A stretch of 9,320 nt of DNA from Calditrichota bacterium (GCA_008501655.1 QQUK01000173.1:1-9320); one strand, 5' to 3'. Shown: positions 1 to 6,391, numbered from the stretch's first letter. The notes: generated by a model from the letters alone, not told the origin. Program-made: numbers and translations.

Positions 1-155
1 TTTACACAATCAATTAAAGCGGTTTTTTCAGAACCTTTGATAAGATATGAGTTGTATGTAGTACCGTCTGTCTCCATAGTGATATCAAATACTTTGAGAT
101 CGGCATCTTTGACACCGACTTCCCAGACATTATCTACAATTTTTATAGCTGACAT
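1..155 (-). CDS. Flavodiiron protein (FprA-type), N-terminal fragment
   Basis: Only the first 51 codons are present; the gene runs off the left edge. The translation begins MSAIKIVDNVWEVGVKD and continues with L-K-V-F-D-I-T-M-E-T-D-G-T-T-Y-N-S-Y-L-I-K-G-S-E-K-T-A-L-I-D. This matches the start of A-type flavoproteins, whose N-terminal metallo-beta-lactamase-fold domain carries the diiron site and whose C-terminal flavodoxin domain binds FMN. The family reduces O2 to water and/or NO to N2O in the cytoplasm of anaerobes and microaerophiles. The diiron ligand motif (H-x-E-x-D-H) and the flavodoxin domain lie outside the window, so function rests on the N-terminal signature. The start is supported by GGAG seven bases upstream of the ATG. 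It follows the metal-transport genes on the same strand but probably has its own promoter. Confidence 0.8.
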   Translation of the reverse strand, partial: MSAIKIVDNVWEVGVKDADLKVFDITMETDGTTYNSYLIKGSEKTALIDCV

Positions 156-187
156 TTTATCACTCCATTTATAATTATTTGGTCAAA

Positions 188-215
188 AATATATAATAAT
201 GTACAAATATAGCAA
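188..215 (-). promoter_or_regulatory. Candidate sigma-70 promoter for the flavodiiron gene
   Basis: On the minus strand TTGCTA (210-215) and TATATT (188-193) are separated by 16 bases. Transcription would begin near 181, leaving a leader of about 26 bases that contains the GGAG ribosome site. The box lies just after the stop of the permease gene, in a gap with no terminator hairpin, so readthrough from the metal operon is also possible. The AT-rich setting makes chance matches common. Confidence 0.4.
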
Positions 216-223
216 CGCTTATA

Positions 224-1057
224 TCAGGCATTAGTTGCAAGTTTTCCTCTTTTTATTAAAATTCCAAAAATCAAAATTGCTATTAATGCTGTTATAATAG
301 ATGGACCCGCTGGTAAATCTGCAATCAATGAAAAATGAATACCAAGTAGAGCTCCAATGACCGCAATCATCCAGCCGTAAAAAAGTCTCTTCCCTTTTGA
401 TTTTGCAAAATATAAGGCAAGTACCGGCGGGATTACTAAAAGTGAAAAGACTAAAAGGACACCGGCAATATGAACCGATGATGTTACGACTATCCCGAAG
501 GAAGTATAAAACAGAAAATCATACAATTTTACATTAATACCGTCAGCTTCTGCTTTGGCTCTGTTTTCTGAAATCAGAAAAAAGATATCCCGTTTCATAT
601 AATGAAAGAATCCGACTGCTGAATAAAGAAGAGCGATTACAATCAATTCATTCATTGAGCAGGTCAAAATCGAGCCGTTGGTTATCTCTTTAAGAATATC
701 GGTACCTTCGGGATGGTTAATCAAGGCAAGTATAGCAAATGCGGCAAAGCCGGCATACATAATTCCGATGAACGCCTCGTGCGGAATCACATCATCTTTG
801 ACTTTGGCAACCGATATCAGAAAAGCTCCAACAAGCGTAAACAGCAGTGAAATTCCATACGATATTACACCATGATCACCATATCCTAAGAGTAGTGCAA
901 CAACATAGCCAAATGCCGCTGCCTGAGCCAGCGACAAATCGACAAATATAACACCCCGGGAGACAACATGGAAACCTAAGTAAGCATGAATCCCGGCAAG
1001 TACCAGTGAGACTAATATTCCAATCTGCACAAAAGGAGTGGATAGGAGTTCAAACAT
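224..1057 (-). CDS. ZnuB-type ABC-3 family metal transporter permease
   Basis: Inner-membrane permease of a zinc/manganese-type ABC importer, 277 residues, normal for the ABC-3 family. About eight hydrophobic segments are visible. Family hallmarks are the N-terminal stretch Y-L-G-F-H-V-V-S-R-G-V-I-F-V-D-L-S-L-A-Q (near residues 27-46), GVLLVFSLLVIPP (about 199-211) and D-L-P-A-G-P-S near the C-terminus (about 247-253). I start at the ATG at 1057, which overlaps the stop of the binding-protein gene as TGATG, a classic stop/start coupling; an in-frame TTG three bases earlier would give a 4-base overlap. It should pair with the periplasmic binding protein encoded just upstream. No ATPase gene is adjacent on either side, which is unusual because these permeases need a ZnuC-like subunit. 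The exact metal cannot be read from the permease; zinc is inferred from the neighbours. Confidence 0.94.
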   Translation of the reverse strand: MFELLSTPFVQIGILVSLVLAGIHAYLGFHVVSRGVIFVDLSLAQAAAFGYVVALLLGYGDHGVISYGISLLFTLVGAFLISVAKVKDDVIPHEAFIGIMYAGFAAFAILALINHPEGTDILKEITNGSILTCSMNELIVIALLYSAVGFFHYMKRDIFFLISENRAKAEADGINVKLYDFLFYTSFGIVVTSSVHIAGVLLVFSLLVIPPVLALYFAKSKGKRLFYGWMIAVIGALLGIHFSLIADLPAGPSIITALIAILIFGILIKRGKLATNA

Positions 1058-1926
1058 CAATTCACCGTTTCTTTAATTTTAGTGATGATTGTTTTAAATA
1101 GATTGATATATGAATCCGCTTTATTGTCACCACCAACCATCGATGGAAGAACCAAAACTTTTGCATTGGTTTGCTCTGCTATTCGTTCCGGAGTCCGTTT
1201 AGAGAAGTATGGTTCCATAATTATAAGTTTTATATTTGTACTGTTCATCAGATTGATAATATCATTTGTGTGGGATGCGGTCGGTTCGATTCCCGGTTTT
1301 GGTTCGATAAATCCGGCGATTTCAATTCCGATAGCTTTCTCCAGATATGGCCAGCTGTTGTGATAGCCGATAACAATTGTACTTTCACAACTATTTGTTA
1401 TTTCATCCTGTAACTTAGTAATTTCGGATATAAAACGGTCAAAGTTTGTTTTGAAGTAACTTTTATTATCCGGTTCAAGTGATATCAACGTTTCATAGAT
1501 ATTCTGTGCTATAATAATCCCGTTTGCCGGATTGAGCCAGTAGTGCGGGTTACCATTCGGGTGGACATCCCCCATCGAGGCATCGACTTTCCCGAAAGGT
1601 AGTTCAAGCATTTCCACTCCTTTTGAGCAGTCGACAATTTTGAGTTTTGAGTTTCTCGAACCATCGATTATTGCATCAGCCCAGTAGTCGAGTGCTTTCC
1701 CTATTTTCAGATAGACATCCGCTTTGGAGACTTTGAGCATATAGCTCGGCAGAATCTCCACCGAGTGGAGATTCTTTTTGCCGGATGTCAGAGATGTAAC
1801 TTTAACTTTATCTCCTCCAATCTCTTCTGCTATTGAGGCAAGATCAGTTGAGGAAGAAACAATTGAGATTTTGGCATTGACGCTGAGAGCAGACAGACAG
1901 ATAAATAATATGATTAACTTTTTCAT
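1057..1926 (-). CDS. ZnuA/TroA-type metal ABC transporter substrate-binding protein
   Basis: Periplasmic metal-binding protein of the cluster A-I (ZnuA/PsaA/TroA) family, 289 residues. A signal peptide covers residues 1 to about 18 (M-K-K, hydrophobic core, V-N-A cleavage); Cys10 is not in a lipobox, so a soluble periplasmic protein is expected. Likely metal ligands sit in the family's usual contexts: His54 in N-L-H-S-V-E, His128 in NPHYWLNPANG, His189 in G-Y-H-N-S-W, and an acidic residue near 267-271 (G-G-D-N-K-A-D). PGIEPTASH (211-219) and E-P-Y-F-S-K-R (238-244) are further family motifs. The long His-rich loop of many ZnuA proteins is absent; only GDVHPNGNPH precedes the second ligand. 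AGGAA lies 5-6 bases before the ATG. It follows the outer-membrane barrel gene by 9 bases and is translationally coupled to the permease. Zinc is the likely cargo, manganese less likely. Confidence 0.95.
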   Translation of the reverse strand: MKKLIILFICLSALSVNAKISIVSSSTDLASIAEEIGGDKVKVTSLTSGKKNLHSVEILPSYMLKVSKADVYLKIGKALDYWADAIIDGSRNSKLKIVDCSKGVEMLELPFGKVDASMGDVHPNGNPHYWLNPANGIIIAQNIYETLISLEPDNKSYFKTNFDRFISEITKLQDEITNSCESTIVIGYHNSWPYLEKAIGIEIAGFIEPKPGIEPTASHTNDIINLMNSTNIKLIIMEPYFSKRTPERIAEQTNAKVLVLPSMVGGDNKADSYINLFKTIITKIKETVN

Positions 1927-1935
1927 TTTATTCCT

Positions 1936-3159
1936 TTAAAAGTCATGTGGTTTATGAGGACCAAGTGACCAGACAACCTGTAGTGCAAATGTATAATGGT
2001 CAGAACGGTCTATCCCCAGACTTTCTGAAATATCATACATTGTTTTTGTATATGCTGCTCTAATCAATGTAGTCTCTTCCATAATCATATATCCTGCGAA
2101 CAAAGTAAACGATTGAGTGAAGTTACTTTCATCAAATTTTGCATATCCGGTCATATTTTCTTCTTCATGAGGAATAAATCCATAGTCGACTTCTTCGGTG
2201 TAATCGAATATCCCTGGGGCATAATCATATTTGAAACCGATATTGTATTGCTTCCGAAATTGGTAATCAATTGATGCCCAGAATCCACTTGTCGAGATAT
2301 CTGTCACCTCTTCTGTTACCTCATCCTCAATATCATGCTTTGCAAATATCATCTCCGATTGGAGAGTCAAAGCTGAATAGTCAGATGGTTTGTGTTTAAA
2401 TTTCATATCGATGGCACCCATCTGAGCCTTGAGATCAAGGTTCTCTTCTTCATGTCTTTGGTATACTCCATACAGACCGGATAAACCGAAGTCTACATTT
2501 CCACTTTCTCCAATCGGGAAAAAGAAACTCAGACGGGAGCTGAAAATCGGATTCTTGGTCCCTCGTTCAGAATGACCGTGTTCCTCTTCCATCATTGCCG
2601 TATCAATTATGACTTCCTCTTCTTCATGACCATGCGAATGCGGTTCGAAAAGATCACCGGCTAACAGATTTAGTGATAGTTTTGAATAAAAACTTGTCGG
2701 CAGGAGAAACGATGCCTGGATTCCTTTATCTTTGAATCCATCGTATCCGAAAAATACCCGATGTGAAAGTGGTCGGTCTAAAAACGAGTAAGCATGCGGG
2801 TGTACAGTATTCAACCTGCCGAAATCAACGAGATATTGTCCGGCTTTTAACTGCATCTTAAATGGCAGTCCGCGCAGGAACGTGACATACGCTTCCTCTG
2901 TCTCGAACCCTTCCCCATGATTGGCTATATATATATCAGCTCTGGTGTATGGGTTCAGGTTACCATTAAAGGCAAGTTCAAGAGAGTTGAGTTGACTGTT
3001 CCAATTGTTCGATTTTAATAGATCATTTCCTTCATCGTCTTTATAGTCACCGGTAAATGAACGAAAATCACCAATGACGGATATATTTGGCTGTGTCAAT
3101 CCCCAAACCTGTAAAGCAGGCAGGAGCAGAAACAACAGCTGTACAGCTGTTTTTCTCAT
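1936..3159 (-). CDS. Outer-membrane beta-barrel with His/Glu-rich loops, metal-uptake associated
   Basis: A 407-residue exported protein with a signal peptide at about 1-20 (R-K basic start, leucine-rich core, V-W-G). The body alternates polar and aromatic/hydrophobic residues, as transmembrane beta-strands do, and ends in a strand-like F-A-L-Q-V-V-W-S-L. It is too short for a TonB-dependent receptor and shows no plug domain, so a porin-like barrel is more likely. The segment H-P-H-A-Y-S-F-L-D-R-P-L-S-H-R-V-F-F-G (120-138) looks conserved. Several probable extracellular loops carry metal-ligand clusters: HSHGHEEEE (174-182), EEEHGHSE (191-198), RHEEEN (235-240) and HEEEN (331-335). GGAGG lies six bases before the ATG. 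Its position directly before the binding protein and permease genes suggests that it admits the same metal across the outer membrane. I cannot place it in a named family with certainty. Confidence 0.85.
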   Translation of the reverse strand: MRKTAVQLLFLLLPALQVWGLTQPNISVIGDFRSFTGDYKDDEGNDLLKSNNWNSQLNSLELAFNGNLNPYTRADIYIANHGEGFETEEAYVTFLRGLPFKMQLKAGQYLVDFGRLNTVHPHAYSFLDRPLSHRVFFGYDGFKDKGIQASFLLPTSFYSKLSLNLLAGDLFEPHSHGHEEEEVIIDTAMMEEEHGHSERGTKNPIFSSRLSFFFPIGESGNVDFGLSGLYGVYQRHEEENLDLKAQMGAIDMKFKHKPSDYSALTLQSEMIFAKHDIEDEVTEEVTDISTSGFWASIDYQFRKQYNIGFKYDYAPGIFDYTEEVDYGFIPHEEENMTGYAKFDESNFTQSFTLFAGYMIMEETTLIRAAYTKTMYDISESLGIDRSDHYTFALQVVWSLGPHKPHDF

Positions 3160-3202
3160 GTAAAACCTCCACGAGGTGAGTTAGTTGTTTGTATAGTTTA
3201 AA
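3160..3202 (-). promoter_or_regulatory. Leader of the outer-membrane barrel gene, shared with the gene at 5249
   Basis: This is the whole gap between the small His-rich gene and the barrel gene. Read on the minus strand it runs TTTAAACTATACAAACAAC, then TAACTCACCTCGTGGAGG, then TTTTAC before the ATG. A 4-5 base-pair hairpin (ACCTC-GTG-GAGGT) would bury the Shine-Dalgarno GGAGG. The same order of elements (TTTAA, ACAAACAAC, TAAC, CCTCG, GAGG, ACATG) precedes the unrelated plus-strand gene at 5249. TTGTTT lies 17 bases upstream of TATACA, so the element may also include a weak promoter for this gene inside the operon. Confidence 0.4.
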
Positions 3203-3529
3203 TCAAGCGAACAAACAACCGGCTGGAGGAGCGCGGGAGATATGTAAATCAGGAAAGTTTTGTAAATTTGAATGAGAAAGGGCGAGACTATTTAGACCGA
3301 ATGCAGTAGAATAGTCAGGTTCGGTCTGAAACAGAATTATATGATCGACTTTATGAGAATGCTGACAATACAAGCAGTCGTGCTTATCATTATGATACTG
3401 TTTTGGATTATCTAAATCGGTAGAATGAGAATGCGTGCAGAAATGAATATCATGGGCATGTGTTGAAAGCCCGAAAAGTGAAATCAGCAGTGAAGCAATA
3501 AGCAGGAATGTTGTCAGTTGTCTTCTCAT
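3203..3529 (-). CDS. Small secreted His/Cys-rich protein (DUF2946-like), probable metal binder
   Basis: A 108-residue protein with a signal peptide at about 1-25 (R-R basic start, leucine-rich core, T-H-A cleavage). The mature part is rich in possible metal ligands: 12 His in the whole protein and four Cys, including C52-L-Y-C55 inside H-D-C-L-Y-C-Q-H-S-H-K-V-D-H. The C-terminal SRAPPAG (99-104 region) recalls the R-A-P-P ending of DUF2946-type small periplasmic proteins that often accompany metal-transport genes. It most likely binds or buffers zinc or copper in the periplasm or at the outer membrane; no enzymatic motif is present. The ATG has only a weak ribosome site (T-T-G-A-G-A). It lies 34 bases after the hydrolase-like gene and 43 bases before the barrel gene on the same strand, which ties it to metal import. 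Family assignment is tentative; the gene itself is convincing. Confidence 0.83.
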   Translation of the reverse strand: MRRQLTTFLLIASLLISLFGLSTHAHDIHFCTHSHSTDLDNPKQYHNDKHDCLYCQHSHKVDHIILFQTEPDYSTAFGLNSLALSHSNLQNFPDLHISRAPPAGCLFA

Positions 3530-3563
3530 TTTTATCTCAACGTGTTTTAAGCGTAGAGAGTTC

Positions 3564-4469
3564 CTATTTTTGTATAAATTTCAAGACCTTTTCATTTAAA
3601 TCTGCTGTATCATCTGAAACAGTCATTTGGGTAAGGAGTTCTTTTGGAGCATTACTTATGAACGATTGGACGGTTTCGTTATCCAGCTCCGATTCCCGAA
3701 CCAGCAAAAGTGTATTCTTGGAAACGGGAGTGACCGCATCATCTTCTATATATTGAGGGGCAAAACCTGAGCGGATTTTATACCACCAGAATATAATTGT
3801 TTTATAAAAAGGGAACGTGTAGGAATCAAACGCCTGGGCAAGTCTATCAAGAGCTCTGTCTGTTGTCAGGTATGGATTTATCAGCACAATTTTATCAATC
3901 CGCTCTTCTTCAGATGAGGCAATCAGGGCGGCATCAGCACCAAATCCATAACCTATAACCGTTAGCGGTTTAACAATTTCAGTCCGGATAAACAGACTGC
4001 TTAAAAGTTCTTCCAGATCGGCAGCCTCTGAGATTCCAAAGCCGAAATATTTACCTGAAGTTCTTCCGGTTGCGCGAGGGTCAAATATTATGACCGAGTA
4101 ACCTTCTGAGGATATCATCTTTACCTGATCGATATAGTTTTCCCGGGTGTATGATTTTTCGGGGATAATCACAACTGTCCCTTTAATCGAATCAATCGCT
4201 TGAGGATGAATCTCCAAACAGGCTAACGAAGTAAGTCCGTCAGCTTCAATACGAAATGTATCAACAACAAGCAGAGAGTCCTCATAAGCGCCGATTTCAT
4301 TCGGCGGCAGGGAATCTATAGAGAAGGTCGTATCGACATCTTCTCTTGCAAACATCGTTTTTGCTTTGTTCAGCGGATAAATTACATATGCTGCTATCAA
4401 AATTGCTACTATTAATAGTACAACTATTGTTTTAATCGTTTCTTTTGTTTGTCTTGAAAGTTTTCCCAT
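3564..4469 (-). CDS. Membrane-anchored alpha/beta-hydrolase-fold protein lacking the nucleophile Ser
   Basis: A 301-residue protein with an N-terminal membrane anchor (about 13-32) and no clear cleavage site, so the body should face the periplasm. Residues 96-200 follow the alpha/beta-hydrolase core: strand G-T-V-V-I-I-P-E (97-104), a helix, strand G-Y-S-V-I-I-F-D-P-R-A-T-G-R-T (123-137), a helix, and the elbow V-I-G-Y-G-F-G-A-D (171-179). The elbow should be G-x-S-x-G but reads G173-Y-G175-F-G177, with GGA at the Ser codon. The only histidine is His88, before the core, so no catalytic His is available near the C-terminus. It is therefore probably a non-catalytic member of the fold (binding or structural role), or it uses a different mechanism. 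AGGG lies seven bases before the ATG. It is first of the minus-strand genes and may be co-transcribed with the metal genes, although a functional link is not evident. Confidence 0.85.
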   Translation of the reverse strand: MGKLSRQTKETIKTIVVLLIVAILIAAYVIYPLNKAKTMFAREDVDTTFSIDSLPPNEIGAYEDSLLVVDTFRIEADGLTSLACLEIHPQAIDSIKGTVVIIPEKSYTRENYIDQVKMISSEGYSVIIFDPRATGRTSGKYFGFGISEAADLEELLSSLFIRTEIVKPLTVIGYGFGADAALIASSEEERIDKIVLINPYLTTDRALDRLAQAFDSYTFPFYKTIIFWWYKIRSGFAPQYIEDDAVTPVSKNTLLLVRESELDNETVQSFISNAPKELLTQMTVSDDTADLNEKVLKFIQK

Positions 4470-4546
4470 TTGTATACCCTGTATTAATAATGTAGACTGA
4501 CTTTAACTATTTTTTTTCCAATAATTAATATTTTATGTATTATCTA

Positions 4547-4574
4547 TTAATATAGTTTTTCTAAGATACAGCAA
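4547..4574 (-). promoter_or_regulatory. Weak promoter candidate for the hydrolase-fold gene/metal operon
   Basis: On the minus strand TTGCTG (4569-4574) and TATTAA (4547-4552) are spaced by 16 bases, about 80 bases before the start of the hydrolase-fold gene. Both boxes are imperfect and the region is very AT-rich, so this is only the best of several weak choices. I see no clear Zur- or Fur-type palindrome around it. Confidence 0.22.
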
Positions 4575-4910
4575 GATAAAAGAGTAAAACGATTTAAGAA
4601 GAATCCGGTTAAATTGTGTATGAATATGCACATATTAAGAGTGCAAGAGTATTCATAGAGTATAAAAATATAAAACAGGCTAGGCTCCGGTTAGCGGTAA
4701 TTTATACTATCTTGTTACAGGGCTTAGGTATAAGAAAGTTTACAAGTACTATCTTTTTGGACATTGGATTACGGCATAGCAGTTGCAAAGTCTGTTAATT
4801 ACGTGAAAAAAGAAATTTTAAATGCAGGAAAATTGAAATGGAATTCGGTCCCTTAAACTCAGAAACGTACACTTATAAGGAATTAATTGAACGATAAGAG
4901 ATTATTTGGA

Positions 4911-4932
4911 AACAGATGTTTTTTTTTCTGTT
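4911..4932. repeat. Inverted repeat overlapping the -35 box, candidate operator
   Basis: AACAGA (4911-4916) and its reverse complement TCTGTT (4927-4932) flank a 10-base spacer made mainly of T residues. The right arm ends on the first two bases of the TTGACA -35 box, so a bound dimeric regulator would compete with RNA polymerase. The arm centres are 16 bases apart, longer than one helical turn. The T run may instead act as an A/T-tract activating element upstream of the promoter. Confidence 0.35.
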
Positions 4933-4959
4933 GACAAAAAAACCCTTTAGCTTTATATT
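4931..4959 (+). promoter_or_regulatory. Near-consensus sigma-70 promoter for the dockerin protein gene
   Basis: TTGACA (4931-4936) is a perfect -35 box and TATATT (4954-4959) a five-of-six -10 box, with the optimal 17-base spacing. A T-rich tract lies just upstream. Transcription should start near 4966-4968, which gives a leader of about 280 bases before the ATG at 5249. No other convincing gene lies between. Confidence 0.65.
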
Positions 4960-5057
4960 CTGCTCGGATGATAGGTAAAAATAACCAGCAACTTTATATT
5001 CAAAAACCACAGAAATTATGATCTTCCGATCAGTCAATCTTATTTAAATACTTCGTG

Positions 5058-5085
5058 CTTTTGCCGTCGTGGGGGCGGTCAAAAG
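5058..5085 (+). other. GC-rich hairpin in the long leader of the dockerin gene
   Basis: CTTTTGCCG (5058-5066) pairs with CGG-T-CAAAAG (5076-5085) with one bulged T and a nine-base G-rich loop (TCGTGGGGG). It stands out as the only GC-rich block in an AT-rich leader. There is no following T-run, so it is not an ordinary terminator. It could be part of a structured regulatory leader, or a site for an RNA-binding protein; it matches no riboswitch class I know. Confidence 0.35.
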
Positions 5086-5210
5086 TTTACTAACAGGGTA
5101 CTTTTTAGTCGATTGTTAAAGGACTAACATTTTAAAAAGCTATCACTTAAACAATGTCTGTATGCAGATATTGAGGAGTTAGATTTTAGTATATTTGCTA
5201 AGGGATAAAC

Positions 5211-5248
5211 TTTAAGTAGACAAACAACCTAACCCCTCGGAGGACTAC
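5211..5248 (+). promoter_or_regulatory. Conserved leader element with Shine-Dalgarno (dockerin gene)
   Basis: The bases read TTTAAGTAGACAAACAAC, then CTAACCCCTCGGAGG, then ACTAC before the ATG. The order and much of the sequence match the leader of the minus-strand outer-membrane barrel gene (3160-3202). GGAGG at 5239-5243 lies five bases before the ATG and fixes the start. A TAGACA box just before ACAAAC could serve as a second, proximal -10, with TTTGCT 17 bases upstream. Confidence 0.4.
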
Positions 5249-6358
5249 ATGACCTTCACAGTCAGATCCCTGAAGATGCTTGGTATAGTTACCATCGCAT
5301 TGTTCTGTTTTAGCATGATGCCGATCGAAAATGTCGATGCTCAGATTCCAAGTATAACCGTCACTGTTGGTGATACTACCGCTAACCCCGGTTCTGTAAA
5401 CACGCCTATTACTATCTTTATGGATAATTTATGGGATGATGTCGCTGGTTTTAACTTATGGATTCAGCTTGATCGTCCCGATATCATGGAATTCCAGACA
5501 GATACGTTGACAGTTATTGATACAACATTCTGGGAGTGTCTTAATTTTTCAGGTCCAAACTGTACAGATTCAGTTGAAGTGTTCGGTTTTGATTCAACCT
5601 GGCATTTTTTCTATATAGATACTTTTGTGGATACTGTCGGTAACTTTGATACAACCGGATGTCTCACATCTGGATGGGAATTTTTAGATACCCGCTCAAT
5701 CTCCGAAACAGGTCTTGACCTTAATATTGTCGGTATTGCTGATCTCCCCGGTGGTTCAAATGTACCGCCAATCTCACAGGGACAACAGGGCGGCGTTCTC
5801 TTAAGAGTTCTTGCTGACATCTTTAATATTGACGATACCTTAACAGATCGTACCGTCAATATGCTTGTCCAGACAGATTTTAAAGATCATTTTAGTTTCT
5901 CACGACCTGATGGCTCTTCGATTACCTGGATTGCTACCGAAGTCGAAGATACGATTTGCTGGGTTTGCACAGACTGGCTGATCGACCCCCCGGATACTAT
6001 CTGTACAAATTATCAATCATCACTTCTGTTTGAAGACTGCGATTCTACTTCAATCGAGATAGATACTGTAGGTCTTTTGGATACAGCAAATGTTGTTATT
6101 AACAACGGTTCTGTGACCGTTCTCTATTCATTTGTTTGCGGTAACATTGATAGTTCCGCAGGCGGATTTATAGATATTTCTGATTTGGTTTATCTGGTCA
6201 ACTTTATGTTTGGAAGTCCAGCCGGTCCGGCACCGGATCCGTATGCTGCCGGTGATGTAAACTGTTCCGGTTTTATTGATATCTCTGATATGGTTTATAT
6301 GGTTGACTTTATGTTTGGGAACCCATCGGGACCGGCGCCATGTGCGGTCTGTCCATAA
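5249..6358 (+). CDS. Secreted cohesin-like/dockerin protein
   Basis: A 369-residue exported protein. The signal peptide covers about 1-31 (K9, hydrophobic core M10-F21, V-D-A cleavage). Residues 35-295 form a beta-rich domain resembling cohesin-type folds (I-T-V-T-V-G-D-T-T-A-N-P-G-S at its start, H-hydrophobic strand pattern after). Residues 298-369 are a dockerin-like pair of F-hands: N299, D301, D309, D312 in the first, with a two-residue insertion, and D336, N338, S340, D344, D347 in the second; each is followed by V-Y-h-V-x-F-M-F-G and a Pro/Gly/Ala-rich tail. Eleven mature Cys suggest disulfides. The mature chain has 48 Asp/Glu but only six Lys/Arg, none after residue 219. There is no T9SS sorting domain, so surface placement would depend on the dockerin or another signal. 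The protein probably binds calcium and a surface partner, perhaps the product of the next gene (inference). The start is fixed by GGAGG. Confidence 0.92.
   Translation: MTFTVRSLKMLGIVTIALFCFSMMPIENVDAQIPSITVTVGDTTANPGSVNTPITIFMDNLWDDVAGFNLWIQLDRPDIMEFQTDTLTVIDTTFWECLNFSGPNCTDSVEVFGFDSTWHFFYIDTFVDTVGNFDTTGCLTSGWEFLDTRSISETGLDLNIVGIADLPGGSNVPPISQGQQGGVLLRVLADIFNIDDTLTDRTVNMLVQTDFKDHFSFSRPDGSSITWIATEVEDTICWVCTDWLIDPPDTICTNYQSSLLFEDCDSTSIEIDTVGLLDTANVVINNGSVTVLYSFVCGNIDSSAGGFIDISDLVYLVNFMFGSPAGPAPDPYAAGDVNCSGFIDISDMVYMVDFMFGNPSGPAPCAVCP
6167..6340 (+). repeat. Tandem dockerin-coding repeat
   Basis: Two copies of a 69-base unit, 6167-6235 and 6272-6340, lie 105 bases (35 codons) apart and agree at about 55 of 69 positions. 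Most differences are at third codon positions, so the protein repeat (F-I-D-I-S-D-x-V-Y-x-V-x-F-M-F-G) is better conserved than the DNA. This is the usual F-hand duplication of dockerins, and it is still recognisable at DNA level. Confidence 0.85.
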
Positions 6359-6391
6359 GTAAACAGGAATTTAATAAAACGATTATAAAAT

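Larger units (their letters stand above)
4470..5248. other. Divergent 779-base gene-free region
   Basis: This AT-rich stretch separates the minus-strand metal operon from the plus-strand surface-protein genes. The left half (4470-4900) holds a weak minus-strand promoter candidate and a loose hairpin (TTATAC at 4702-4707 with GTATAA at 4728-4733). No convincing gene was found there: a 60-codon ORF at 4616-4798 has no ribosome site. The right half holds a strong plus-strand promoter, an inverted repeat at its -35 box, and a leader of about 280 bases with small hairpins (TGATC-TTCC-GATCA at 5019-5032 and a larger one at 5058-5085). The unusual length suggests regulation of the surface gene through its leader, or a decayed gene. 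Confidence 0.6.

Noticed and set aside
678..875. Open frames antisense to the permease, binding protein, hydrolase-fold and surface genes
   Set aside because: They lie wholly inside strong genes on the other strand, lack ribosome sites and have no family features; they are shadows of the real genes.
1936..3159. TonB-dependent receptor identity for the outer-membrane barrel
   Set aside because: At 407 residues with no plug domain or TonB box it is too small; a porin-like barrel fits better.
3530..3600. Possible Zur or Fur operator before the small His-rich gene
   Set aside because: The AT-rich sequence has no good palindrome; GAAATTTATAC is not matched by a complementary half.
4670..4745. 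tRNA-like folded stretch with GC-rich patches
   Set aside because: No cloverleaf: the acceptor stem, the T-arm consensus and a proper anticodon stem could not be found.
4616..4798. 60-codon plus-strand ORF in the divergent intergenic region
   Set aside because: No ribosome site, no recognisable motif, no signal of coding bias, and it lies well upstream of the only convincing promoter on that strand.
4803..4856. GTG-started 17-codon plus-strand frame
   Set aside because: Too short, with no ribosome site or family resemblance; expected by chance in AT-rich DNA.
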